A stretch of DNA of 64,000 nt from assembly GCF_002933295.1 (NCBI RefSeq), contig NZ_PSSW01000001.1:434001-498000 (forward strand). Direction: 5' to 3'. This document shows positions 1 to 8,198 of this stretch, in pieces. The notes under the pieces are model-generated. The model was not told the origin of the DNA. It did no database searches and saw only the letters and a program-made list of their open reading frames with translations. A program made the translations under genes and the position numbers. The first letter of the stretch is position 1; each line of letters begins with the position of its first letter. The DNA comes from Marinobacter flavimaris (lineage in GTDB: Bacteria; Pseudomonadota; Gammaproteobacteria; Pseudomonadales; Oleiphilaceae).

Positions 1-793
1 CCTGCTGATCAGCGGCAAAGCCGTGGCCCCGAAACTCAATCGCATGGACCCCATCAAGGGCCTCGGGCGCATGTTTTCAATGCGCTCCCTCATCGAACTG
101 GTCAAGGCCATTGCCAAGGTCGGTCTGGTAATGGCCTTGGCCATTCTGATCCTCGATCTGCGCACGGAAGACCTGTTGGCTATTGCCGAGGAGCCGGTGG
201 TGCCGGCCATGGAGCATGTACTCTGGACCATCGCCTGGAGCTTCTTCCTGCTTTCCTGCGCCACCATCATCATCGCGGCGATCGACGTACCCTTCCAGAT
301 CTACGATCACCAGAAAAAACTGCGCATGACCAAGCAGGAGGTGAAAGACGAATACAAGGACACCGAGGGCAAACCCGAGGTCAAAGGCAAGATCCGCCAA
401 CTCCAGCGTGAAATGGCCCAGCGCCGCATGATGCAGGACGTGCCTACGGCAGATGTGGTGATCACTAACCCGACCCATTACGCCGTGGCCCTGAAATACG
501 ATCAGAAGGCGATGGCCGCGCCGATAGTGGTGGCCAAGGGCGCCGATGAGGTGGCCTTCAAAATCATGGAAATTGCCCGTGAGAACAAAGTCGAGATTCT
601 GAGAACGCCGCCGCTGACTCGGGCGGTGTACCACAACACCGACATCGGCGAGGAGATTCCCGATGGCCTGTACATGGCCATTGCCCAGGTGCTCGCCTAT
701 GTGTTCCAGCTCCGCCAGTTCCGCGAGGGGCGTGGGCCGAAGCCTGGTATGCCGGAGTTCCCGATCCCCTCGGATTTGCGGCGGGACGTCTAG
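1..793 (+). CDS. flhB: Flagellar export apparatus protein FlhB (5' truncated by window edge)
   Basis: FlhB is the export-gate protein that switches substrate specificity from rod/hook to filament in the flagellar type III secretion system. The reading frame is already open at base 2, so the start lies outside the window. The last two transmembrane stretches are visible (about bases 110-170 and 230-290), followed by the charged cytoplasmic linker. The autocleavage motif NPTH is encoded at 467-478, and the C-terminal FlhB_C domain runs to a TAG stop at 791-793. About 263 residues are present of a usual 370-380. In related bacteria flhA follows closely; here about 2.9 kb of repeats and unrelated genes intervene. 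The assignment is secure. Confidence 0.97.
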   Translation, partial: LLISGKAVAPKLNRMDPIKGLGRMFSMRSLIELVKAIAKVGLVMALAILILDLRTEDLLAIAEEPVVPAMEHVLWTIAWSFFLLSCATIIIAAIDVPFQIYDHQKKLRMTKQEVKDEYKDTEGKPEVKGKIRQLQREMAQRRMMQDVPTADVVITNPTHYAVALKYDQKAMAAPIVVAKGADEVAFKIMEIARENKVEILRTPPLTRAVYHNTDIGEEIPDGLYMAIAQVLAYVFQLRQFREGRGPKPGMPEFPIPSDLRRDV

Positions 794-842
794 TTTGGAG
801 CTGGGTTTCTTTTGGTAGCCTGCGAGGACTGGTGCTGGCGGC

Positions 843-942
843 TTGTCGGGTTGGCCTCCCAAAAACCGCTACGAGCACATCCATGTGCGCTTGGCGTCGG
901 CCATCCATGGCCGCCGACATTTTTGGGAGGCCAACCCGACAA
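843..942. repeat. Palindromic intergenic element, copy 1
   Basis: A perfect 23-bp inverted repeat (843-865 with 920-942) encloses two smaller perfect palindromes, GCACATCCATGTGC and GGCCATCCATGGCC. The element would fold as an outer stem carrying two short hairpins. The second copy at 1051-1158 is in the opposite orientation, and its core is almost identical when reverse-complemented. The copies differ mainly in the arms, where both strands change together so that complementarity is kept. No transposase is nearby. It looks like a REP- or MITE-like mobile palindrome; the family identity is inference. Confidence 0.85.
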
Positions 943-987
943 CCCGCTTCTGAGCGATTCGATATCGCATTGAATGTCAGAATCGTA

Positions 988-1017
988 GGTCGGATTACAG
1001 CTTCGCCTAATCCAACC
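988..1017. repeat. Short REP-like hairpin between the two palindromic elements
   Basis: The 10-base arm GGTCGGATTA pairs with TAATCCAACC across a 10-base loop, with one G-T wobble. The sequence resembles the common GTAGGTCGGATTA-type intergenic repeat of gammaproteobacterial genomes. The whole stretch 794-1200 contains no convincing gene. It holds only this hairpin and the two larger palindromes; short open frames crossing it are by-products of the repeats. Confidence 0.55.
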
Positions 1018-1050
1018 TTAGTGGTTTTGGCGGATTCCCGTCAGTTGTGC

Positions 1051-1158
1051 GAGGTTTGTGGGTCTGCTTCCCAAAAATGTCTGTGGCCATGGATGGCCAC
1101 AGCCAAGCGCACATGGATGTGCTCGTAGCGTTTTTTGGGAAGCAGACCCACAAACCTC
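1051..1158. repeat. Palindromic intergenic element, copy 2 (inverted relative to copy 1)
   Basis: A perfect 27-bp inverted repeat (1051-1077 with 1132-1158) encloses the same two internal palindromes as copy 1, read from the other strand. In this copy the second internal hairpin is longer, because CTGT pairs perfectly with ACAG around GGCCATCCATGGCC. The positions where copy 1 differs here lie on both sides of the stem, a covariation pattern that points to selection on, or copying through, a folded form. Confidence 0.85.
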
Positions 1159-1200
1159 TTCCACCGAAACAGCAGGCTAGGGCAGGACTTGAACGTAAGA

Positions 1201-1641
1201 TCAGCAACCAGCCTCAATAACCCGAACCATCGGCTCTCCGCGGCTTTCGGGGATTGGCAGAATCCCATACCAGGATCGCGGATCGTGCACTGTGGCGGAG
1301 GCAAACCCACAGGACAGGAGATGTTCCCGTGCCTCTTCGTCGGTCTGGAAGTGGAAAGATACCTCGCTGCGGGTAACGGCCCCGAGGACGCTACCGAGCG
1401 CTTTGAGGGTAGTGTTCAGCAACGGCTGGCGGGGTTGGTAGTAGCTTTCGGAGAGGTAAACCGAGCCCGGGCGTTTGGCCATGGCGGCGGCCAGTCGGCC
1501 GGTGGCCATCAGGCGGAGGGCCTTGCGGGCGGCCATGTCGGGCAGATCGGCTTCGACCATGTGGAGCAGAGGGTGTTTCTGCCGTAACCGAATGCCGCGG
1601 GGGGGGGGCATGCCGGAGCTGTCAGTCGGCTTTCTGCTCAT
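1201..1641 (-). pseudogene. Probable remnant of a class I SAM-dependent methyltransferase
   Basis: The 146-residue frame contains a stretch, VEADLPDMAARK, like one I associate with a group of SAM-dependent methyltransferases of roughly 270-290 residues. Soon after it comes RPGSVYLSE, then a C-terminal part ending with LLSCGFASATVHDP, typical of the last methyltransferase strand. The glycine-rich SAM-binding region that should precede, and the segment between these blocks, are absent, so the gene looks both 5'-truncated and internally deleted. The frame overlaps the end of uraA by 20 bases. Its second in-frame ATG (1609-1611) is followed at once by a run of ten C. It could be translated from the upp-uraA transcript, but a working enzyme is unlikely. 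The family assignment is from memory of motifs. Confidence 0.45.
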
Positions 1642-2878
1642 AGACGGCTTTACCCCATGCCTCGCGGCTGCCGGGCAGTATCAGGTTCAGGATGATGGCA
1701 GCCACCGCACAGAGCGCGATGCCTTCGAGGTGCCCGAGCACCATGCCGCCAATACCGAACACCAGGGTAACGCCTACGATAACCAGGTTGCGAGACTGCG
1801 ACAGATCTACCTGGTGGCGGATCAGTGTGTTCAGGCCAACGACGGCAATGGAACCGAACAGCAGGCAGAGGATGCCGCCCATGACGGGCACCGGGATGGT
1901 TTGCAGTGCTGCGCCGAATTTGCCAACGAAAGCCAGAACAATGGCGATGCAGGCAGCCCACCACATGACCTTGGGGTTGAAATTCTTGGTGAGCATAACG
2001 GCGCCGGTGACTTCCGAGTAGGTGGTGTTGGGCGGTCCTCCAAGCATGGAGGCGGCGCTGGTGGCCAGGCCGTCACCCAGCAGGGTGCGGTGCAGGCCCG
2101 GCTTTTCCAGGTAGTTCTTTCGGGTCACGTTGCCGATGGCCAGCACGTCACCGATGTGTTCAATGGCCGGGGCAATGGCGACGGGGATCATGAACAGCAC
2201 GGCGCCCCAGCTGAATTCCGGCGCAACAAAGTTGGGAACGGCGAACCAGGCGGCGTCCCGGATTGGCGTGGTATCCACGATACCGGCAAACGCGGAGAGG
2301 ATGTAGCCGGTGATAACGCCGAACATGATCGGAATCAGCCGGAAAATGCCTTTCGACCAGACCGACATGATGATGGTTACGGCCAGCGAGATCATGGCGA
2401 TCCAGATCGCCGTGTCGTAGGGAATCAGCTGGTTCGCGCCATCACCGGTGCGGCCGGAGGCCATGTGAACGGCAACCGGCGCCAGGCCGAGACCGATAGT
2501 CATGATCACCGGGCCGATAACCACTGGCGGCAGCAGGCGGCGGACAAAGCCGGTGCCCCGCATCCGTACCAGTCCACTGAGGAAAATATAGAGAATACCC
2601 GCTGCCATCAGGCCGCCGAGTGTCTCTTCCATGCCGAACTTGCCTTTGGAGGCAATTACGGGGGCAATAAAGGCGAAGGACGACGCGAGGAAAATCGGGA
2701 TCTGACCGCCGGTCACCACGTGAAAGATCAGGGTGCCCAGGCCGGCGGTAAACAGGGCCACGTTGGGATCCAGCCCGGTAATCAGTGGCATCAGAACCAG
2801 CGCGCCGAACGCCACCAGCAGCATCTGGGAGCCAGCAATGGCCTGTTTCCAGACCGGGTCGTTGGTATGGTCCTGCAT
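1622..2878 (-). CDS. uraA: Uracil permease (NCS2 / nucleobase:cation symporter family)
   Basis: The 418-residue protein is almost wholly hydrophobic, with about 12-14 predicted membrane segments, and has the NCS2 signature region near residues 230-300 (AIEHIGDVLAIGN). It would import uracil across the inner membrane with protons. It follows upp on the minus strand after only two bases, so UMP salvage and uracil uptake are one transcription unit. Length and the N-terminal GSQMLLVAFGALVLMPLITG segment match UraA. The ATG at 2876-2878 is the natural start. Confidence 0.93.
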   Translation of the reverse strand: MQDHTNDPVWKQAIAGSQMLLVAFGALVLMPLITGLDPNVALFTAGLGTLIFHVVTGGQIPIFLASSFAFIAPVIASKGKFGMEETLGGLMAAGILYIFLSGLVRMRGTGFVRRLLPPVVIGPVIMTIGLGLAPVAVHMASGRTGDGANQLIPYDTAIWIAMISLAVTIIMSVWSKGIFRLIPIMFGVITGYILSAFAGIVDTTPIRDAAWFAVPNFVAPEFSWGAVLFMIPVAIAPAIEHIGDVLAIGNVTRKNYLEKPGLHRTLLGDGLATSAASMLGGPPNTTYSEVTGAVMLTKNFNPKVMWWAACIAIVLAFVGKFGAALQTIPVPVMGGILCLLFGSIAVVGLNTLIRHQVDLSQSRNLVIVGVTLVFGIGGMVLGHLEGIALCAVAAIILNLILPGSREAWGKAVYEQKAD

Positions 2879-2880
2879 TC

Positions 2881-3519
2881 TTAAACGTCCTTTTGCTTGG
2901 TGCCGAAGATTTTGTCGCCGGCATCGCCGAGACCCGGAAGGATGTAGCCTTTGTCGTTGAGGCGCTCATCAACGGAGGCGGTGTAGATAGATACGTCCGG
3001 ATGTTTTTCCAGAACCTTTTCAACGCCTTCGGGCGCGGCAACCAGAACCAGGGCCCGGATCTCGGTGCTGCCAGCCTTCTTGAGCAGGTCAATGGTGGAG
3101 ATCATTGAGCCGCCGGTGGCGAGCATCGGATCGACAATCATGGCCATGCGCTGGTCCAGTTCGCCCACCAGCTTTTCGAGGTAGGTGCTGGCCTCGAGAG
3201 TTTCCTCATTGCGGATCTGGCCGACAACACTGACCCGGGCCACCGGAATCAGACTGAGGACACCGTCAAGCATGCCAAGGCCGGCCCGCAGGATCGGCAC
3301 GATGGTGACTTTCTTGCCGTGAATCTGTTCCACGTTAACCGGCCCTGCCCAGCCTTCGATGGTCTTTTCCTGCAGATTGAAGTCTTTGGTGGCCTCGTAG
3401 GTCAGGAGTGCACCGACTTCCTGTGCCAGCTCCCGGAAATTCTTGGTGCTGATATCCGCACGGCGCATGATGCCGAGCTTGTGGCGGATCAGAGGGTGTT
3501 TTACCTCGTGGATTGGCAT
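2881..3519 (-). CDS. upp: Uracil phosphoribosyltransferase
   Basis: UPRT converts uracil and PRPP to UMP in pyrimidine salvage. The 212-residue length is typical. The PRPP-binding loop is visible as [10 protein letters not shown] near residues 130-140, and the uracil-binding C-terminal tail as [17 protein letters not shown]. It is the first gene of the minus-strand upp-uraA unit and diverges from flhA across about 220 bases. The pair separates flhB from flhA, an arrangement that differs from the compact flagellar operons of relatives. Confidence 0.97.
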   Translation of the reverse strand: MPIHEVKHPLIRHKLGIMRRADISTKNFRELAQEVGALLTYEATKDFNLQEKTIEGWAGPVNVEQIHGKKVTIVPILRAGLGMLDGVLSLIPVARVSVVGQIRNEETLEASTYLEKLVGELDQRMAMIVDPMLATGGSMISTIDLLKKAGSTEIRALVLVAAPEGVEKVLEKHPDVSIYTASVDERLNDKGYILPGLGDAGDKIFGTKQKDV

Positions 3520-3637
3520 GGGGTCACCTGTGTGTCTGGTTGGAATTTTGGCGTCGCGATCAAATGGCGCAAGGATACCGCATCTGGCAAGGCGAGTCAG
3601 GCCGCAAATGGCTGCTTAACGGAAATCCCCTAAGGAG

Positions 3638-3653
3638 TGGTACGGATCTTGCG
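3638..3653 (+). promoter_or_regulatory. Sigma-54 (RpoN) promoter for flhA
   Basis: The sequence TGGTACGGATCTTGCG fits the -24/-12 consensus TGGCACG-N4-TTGC at all but one core position, with the GG and GC dinucleotides exactly 12 bases apart (3639 and 3651). Transcription would begin near 3664, leaving a leader of about 75 bases before the flhA ATG. In Pseudomonas-type flagellar hierarchies flhA is a FleQ/RpoN-dependent class II gene, which agrees with the site. Confidence 0.75.
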
Positions 3654-3737
3654 ATAACCCTTCCAAACGACGCTCCGGTGTCAGATTTTCGACCTTCAAA
3701 ACGCCTGCAGGCACGGCCAATCGGAGAAGTATCCGGC

Positions 3738-5918
3738 ATGGACAGAGCTTTAGTCCTCAATAACGTCAAAACCCTGACGCGGGGCAACCTGGGCATACCC
3801 ATCATGCTGATGGGCTTGCTGGGCATGATGATTCTGCCCATGCCGGCGTTCCTCCTGGACGTGTTCTTTACTTTCAACATCACCCTGTCCATTGTCATTC
3901 TGCTGGTGTGTGTCTACGCCCTGCGGCCGATGGAGTTTGCGTCCTTCCCGACAGTCCTGCTGGTAGCCACACTTTTGCGTCTCGCCCTGAACGTGGCGTC
4001 CACCCGGATTGTTCTGCTGAACGGCCACGAAGGCGGCGATGCCGCCGGTAAAGTGATCGAATCCTTCGGCGCCGTTCTGATCGGCGGCAATTACGCCGTG
4101 GGTCTGGTGGTGTTTGCGATCCTGATGATCATCAACTTCCTGGTCGTGACCAAGGGTGCCGGCCGGGTCTCCGAGGTGAGCGCCCGTTTCACGCTGGATG
4201 CCATGCCCGGCAAGCAGATGGCGATTGATGCGGATCTGAACGCCGGCCTGATCAATCAGGATGAGGCCAAGCATCGTCGTGCCGAAATCGCCCAGGAAGC
4301 GGATTTCTACGGCTCCATGGACGGTGCGTCCAAGTTTGTGAAGGGCGACGCCATTGCCGGCCTGCTGATTCTTGCCATCAACATCATTGGCGGTATTGCC
4401 ATTGGTATGCTGCAGCACGGTCTGGATTTCGGGCTGGCCATGGAGCGATATGCGCTGCTGACCATTGGTGACGGTCTGGTGGCACAGATTCCCTCGCTGC
4501 TGCTGTCCACGTCTGCGGCAATCATGGTAACGCGGGTTACCTCCAGCCAGGACATGGGCGGCCAGATCCTCCAGCAAATGTTCAGCGCGCCCAAGGCGCT
4601 GTCCATTGCCGCCGCTATCCTGATCATTCTCGGTCTGATTCCCGGAATGCCCCACGTGGCCTTCCTGGGTCTGGGTGCACTGGCCGCCGGCGCTGCCTGG
4701 TATATCTGGAAGCACCAGAGACAGACCGTCGAAGAAGATGGCGCATTCCCGGTTAGGGGCGCGGGCGGGGCGGCTCCACGGCCGGCGGGTCGTGATCTGC
4801 CTCCAGGCGGTGATGCTGGCGGCGATCAGGGGCGTCAGCTACCGGCCCCCGGAGAGACCAAGGAGCTGGGTTGGGACGATGTGTCCACTGTCGATATTGT
4901 CGGTCTGGAAGTGGGTTACCGGTTGATCCCGCTGGTGGACAAGTCACAGGGTGGTCAGTTGCTCAGTCGTATCAAGGGCGTTCGTAAAAAGCTGTCCCAG
5001 GATCTCGGCTTCCTGATGCCCTCGGTCCACATTCGAGACAACCTCGATCTGATGCCCAATGTCTACCGCATCACCCTGATGGGCGTGACCATTGCCGAAG
5101 CGGAAATCCATCCGGACCGCGAACTGGCCATCGACCCCGGTCAGGTATTCGGAAAGATAGAAGGCATTGAAGGCAAGGATCCGGCGTTCGGTCTGGACGC
5201 CAGCTGGATTGAGCCAGACAAGAAAGACCAGGCCCAGACGCTCGGCTATACCGTGGTCGATGCCAGTACGGTGGTCGCGACCCACCTTAACCAGGTACTG
5301 CAGAAACACGCCCACGAGCTGCTGGGCCATGAGGAAGTCCAGAAATGGCTGGATCAGCTTGAAAAGATTTCTCCGAAGCTGGCCGAGGAACTGGTACCCA
5401 CCACCGTATCCATCAGTCTGCTGCTGAAAGTGCTGCAGAACCTCCTGAAGGAAGAAGTGCCGATCCGAGACATGCGGTCCATTGCCGAGGCCATCGTGAA
5501 CGTGCATCCGAAGAGTCAGGATCCGAAGCTGTTGACCACCGTTGCGCGGCAGTCCCTGCGCCGGATGATTGTCCAGAGTATCTGCGGCAACGAATCAGAG
5601 ATACCGGTGATCACCCTGGATCCGGATCTGGAACAGTTATTGCTAAAGTCTGTTCAGCAGAGTCAACAATCCGGCGGACAGGAAGATATTGGCCTGGTCC
5701 TGGAGCCGAATATGGTTGAAAAACTCCAGCGCTCGCTTCAGGAGAGCGTCCAGCGTCAGGAGATGCTCGGCAAGCCAGCCATTCTGCTGGTGTCCGGGCC
5801 CCTGAGGCCGGTGCTGGCGAAGTTCGCCAGCTACGGGGTAGAGCGGCTCCATGTGCTCTCGTACCAGGAAATTCCGGATAACAAACAGATTACGATCGTG
5901 GCGTCCGTTGGCCAGTAA
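3738..5918 (+). CDS. flhA: Flagellar export apparatus protein FlhA
   Basis: FlhA forms the nonameric export gate of the flagellar secretion system and binds export substrates through its cytoplasmic domain. The ATG at 3738 (protein MDRALVLNN) is chosen because it follows the sigma-54 promoter; the frame is open upstream but lacks family similarity there. The 726-residue product has about eight membrane segments in residues 20-310, with the FHIPEP signature VSARFTLDAMPGKQMAIDAD between them, followed by the large cytoplasmic domain starting at ELGWDDV. The linker just before that (about 4737-4855) is unusually glycine- and proline-rich. It heads the flhA-flhF-fleN-fliA run. Confidence 0.97.
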   Translation: MDRALVLNNVKTLTRGNLGIPIMLMGLLGMMILPMPAFLLDVFFTFNITLSIVILLVCVYALRPMEFASFPTVLLVATLLRLALNVASTRIVLLNGHEGGDAAGKVIESFGAVLIGGNYAVGLVVFAILMIINFLVVTKGAGRVSEVSARFTLDAMPGKQMAIDADLNAGLINQDEAKHRRAEIAQEADFYGSMDGASKFVKGDAIAGLLILAINIIGGIAIGMLQHGLDFGLAMERYALLTIGDGLVAQIPSLLLSTSAAIMVTRVTSSQDMGGQILQQMFSAPKALSIAAAILIILGLIPGMPHVAFLGLGALAAGAAWYIWKHQRQTVEEDGAFPVRGAGGAAPRPAGRDLPPGGDAGGDQGRQLPAPGETKELGWDDVSTVDIVGLEVGYRLIPLVDKSQGGQLLSRIKGVRKKLSQDLGFLMPSVHIRDNLDLMPNVYRITLMGVTIAEAEIHPDRELAIDPGQVFGKIEGIEGKDPAFGLDASWIEPDKKDQAQTLGYTVVDASTVVATHLNQVLQKHAHELLGHEEVQKWLDQLEKISPKLAEELVPTTVSISLLLKVLQNLLKEEVPIRDMRSIAEAIVNVHPKSQDPKLLTTVARQSLRRMIVQSICGNESEIPVITLDPDLEQLLLKSVQQSQQSGGQEDIGLVLEPNMVEKLQRSLQESVQRQEMLGKPAILLVSGPLRPVLAKFASYGVERLHVLSYQEIPDNKQITIVASVGQ

Positions 5919-5978
5919 CGGCGCGGATGACAGAGCGGACAGCGCCGGCACGGCGTTGCCGGTGGAGGAAGAGGCATC

Positions 5979-7286
5979 ATGAAAGTAAAACGGTTTTTTG
6001 CTCAGACCATGGCCGAGGCGCTCAAGCAGGTCAGTGAACAGATGGGGCCGGACGCCGTGATCCTTTCCAATCGTCGGGTCGACGGCGGTGTCGAAATTGT
6101 GACGGCGCTGGACTATGACGAGAATATGGCGCGCCAGCGACTGGGCAACCAGGCAGAAGAAGCCACCAACGGGTCCCGCTTGGCCGAGATGCAGGCCGAC
6201 CAGCACAGGCGTCTTGAGGACGAGCTGAGCCGGTCCCGGGACCGCATCCGTGAAGTACGGGAAAAGCGGGCATCGCAGGGCGCGAGCTACGCCGGTTCGT
6301 TCGCTGCCATTCAGGAAGAGGTGAGCGGTGGTTTTGGTGATATTGAACCTCTGCCACAGGCGCCGAGGGAAGCCTATTCCGATGAGCTGGCGCAGATGCG
6401 GGCCGAGATCAGCTCGCTCAAAGACATGATGCAGGGCCATCGGCCGCAACAGGAGCCGGAGGTTTCTGCGACCACCGCCGTGCAGCAGAGGCTTGCCGAG
6501 CGCTTGCAGGAGTTCGGCCTCGGCAGTGATCTGGCGGGGTCAATTTCCCGTCGTCACAAGGCGGGGCGCCTGGAAGACGGTTGGAAGCAGTCCCTGAAAA
6601 TGCTGTGTACCGGGGTCCGGACCTCCCGCATGGAGTGGCTGGATGAGGGCGGCGCCTACGCGTTGGTGGGTCCGACAGGGTCCGGGAAAACCACCACCAT
6701 CGGAAAACTCGCCGCTCGCTACGTGCTCAAGCATGGTTCCGATTCCGTGGCCCTGGTTACCACGGATCGCTATCGGGTGGCGGCGCACGAGCAGTTATTC
6801 GTGTTCGGTCGGATCCTGAATGTGCCGGTTCGGGTCGTTGATGAGAGCCACAGTCTGGACGATATTCTGGACGAGCTGTCAGACCGTCATCTGGTGCTGA
6901 TTGATACCGCCGGACTGACCAGTGCGGACAAAGGCTATCAGGAACAGCTGGCCGAACTGGCTCGCAGCCATCACAATATCAAAACCCATCTGGTGGTCTC
7001 GGCAACCAGTCAGCCTCGCATCATGAAATCCGTGTGGCATTGCTATAAGATGGCAAATCTTGCGGGCTGTGTGATGACCAAAATCGACGAGGCCCTGACG
7101 CTGGGCGAGTCTCTCGGGTTTGTGATGGAAACCGGTCTGCCGGTAGCCTATTACACAGACGGCCAGAAGATTCCTGAAGACCTGCACCACGCAGAAGCCG
7201 TTCCGCTGGTGCGGTTGGCCGTGGATCGGCTGAAAACACTCCAGCAACAGCAAGCGGTCGCAGAGGGCCTGAAAGAGCACGCCTGA
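5979..7286 (+). CDS. flhF: Flagellar SRP-family GTPase FlhF
   Basis: FlhF places the flagellum at the cell pole. The 435-residue protein has the usual three parts: an N-terminal basic B domain, a coiled, charged middle (residues 60-200), and the NG GTPase. GPTGSGKT sits at 231-238, followed by TTDRYRVAAHEQL and the G3 motif DTAGL. It lies 60 bases after flhA and just before fleN, its antagonist in number control. Length and order match polar-flagellated gammaproteobacteria. Confidence 0.97.
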   Translation: MKVKRFFAQTMAEALKQVSEQMGPDAVILSNRRVDGGVEIVTALDYDENMARQRLGNQAEEATNGSRLAEMQADQHRRLEDELSRSRDRIREVREKRASQGASYAGSFAAIQEEVSGGFGDIEPLPQAPREAYSDELAQMRAEISSLKDMMQGHRPQQEPEVSATTAVQQRLAERLQEFGLGSDLAGSISRRHKAGRLEDGWKQSLKMLCTGVRTSRMEWLDEGGAYALVGPTGSGKTTTIGKLAARYVLKHGSDSVALVTTDRYRVAAHEQLFVFGRILNVPVRVVDESHSLDDILDELSDRHLVLIDTAGLTSADKGYQEQLAELARSHHNIKTHLVVSATSQPRIMKSVWHCYKMANLAGCVMTKIDEALTLGESLGFVMETGLPVAYYTDGQKIPEDLHHAEAVPLVRLAVDRLKTLQQQQAVAEGLKEHA

Positions 7287-7354
7287 GACCGGACAGATTG
7301 ACAGCAGGCGTCGGAGACAAAGCCGGCGAAACGTGGCGAGAGACCAAAAACAGT

Positions 7355-8167
7355 ATGAGCAGAGCACATCCGGTACAGGTGATTGCAGTTTCCGGCGGAA
7401 AGGGTGGTGTCGGCAAGAGTAACGTGTCGGTGAACCTCGGAATTGCCCTGGCGCAGAAAGGCCGGAGAGTGGTGCTGCTCGACGCCGATCTGGGGCTCGC
7501 CAATATCGACGTCTTGCTGGGCATCACTGCCAATCGCAACCTCCAGGATGTTCTGGCGGGCGACTGTGATCTGAAGGACGTTCTGGTGAATGGTCCCGGT
7601 GGCATCAAGATTGTCCCCGCCTCTTCCGGTACCCAACGAATGACCCAGCTCAGCCCCATGGAACATGCCGGGCTGATTAATGCGTTCAGCGAACTGGGTG
7701 ATCAGATCGATGTCCTGATCGTTGATACCGCCGCCGGTATTTCCGAGTCAGTGGTCAGTTTTCTGAGAGCGTCGCAGGAGCTGCTGCTGGTTGTCTGCGA
7801 CGAGCCGACCTCGATCACCGATGCTTATGCCCTGATCAAGCTGATGAACCGTGATTATGGAACCAACCGCTTCCGTATTCTTGCCAATCAGGTCCGGAAT
7901 GAGCAGGAAGGCCGGCATCTGTTTGAAAAACTGACCCGGGTCACCGAGCGCTTCCTCGATGTGGCACTACAATACGTAGGAATAGTCCCCTACGATGAGG
8001 CCGTGAAGAAAGCGGTTCAGCGGCAGCGTGCGGTGCTGGACGCCTATCCCAGGGCGAAAGCTTCACTGGCCATCAAGGCGCTGGCGGACAAGGTAGATAG
8101 CTGGCCGTTGCCGTCCTCTCCCCGCGGGCATCTGGAATTTTTTGTGGAGCGGCTCGTCGAAGTCTGA
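7355..8167 (+). CDS. fleN: Flagellar number regulator FleN/FlhG (MinD-like ATPase)
   Basis: FleN is a MinD-type ATPase that limits flagellar number, in Pseudomonas by restraining FleQ. The start is placed at ATG 7355 (MSRAHPVQVIAVSGGKGGVG), since the upstream in-frame residues have no family character. The deviant Walker A motif KGGVGKS lies at residues 16-22, DADLGLANIDVLLG follows, and VDTAAGIS marks the switch region. The 270-residue length is normal. The end overlaps the region just upstream of fliA, indicating co-transcription. Confidence 0.96.
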   Translation: MSRAHPVQVIAVSGGKGGVGKSNVSVNLGIALAQKGRRVVLLDADLGLANIDVLLGITANRNLQDVLAGDCDLKDVLVNGPGGIKIVPASSGTQRMTQLSPMEHAGLINAFSELGDQIDVLIVDTAAGISESVVSFLRASQELLLVVCDEPTSITDAYALIKLMNRDYGTNRFRILANQVRNEQEGRHLFEKLTRVTERFLDVALQYVGIVPYDEAVKKAVQRQRAVLDAYPRAKASLAIKALADKVDSWPLPSSPRGHLEFFVERLVEV

Positions 8168-8198
8168 ATCGGATCCAGTCAAACAAAAAACCGGATAC

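Noticed and set aside
832..1310. Several 60-120 codon frames crossing the palindromic repeats on both strands.
   Set aside because: They translate the repeat itself, appear on both strands because of the inverted symmetry, and have no ribosome sites.
1475..2884. A long open frame on the plus strand opposite uraA.
   Set aside because: Its product is His/Gly/Gln-rich with no domain character. It arises from the codon bias of uraA on the other strand.
3750..4715. A 321-codon minus-strand frame opposite flhA.
   Set aside because: It lies wholly inside a secure flhA and its translation has the low-complexity look of a mirror frame.
5950..5965. A sigma-54-like CGGCACGGCGTTGC before flhF.
   Set aside because: The GG and GC dinucleotides are 11 rather than 12 bases apart, which is not tolerated by this promoter class.
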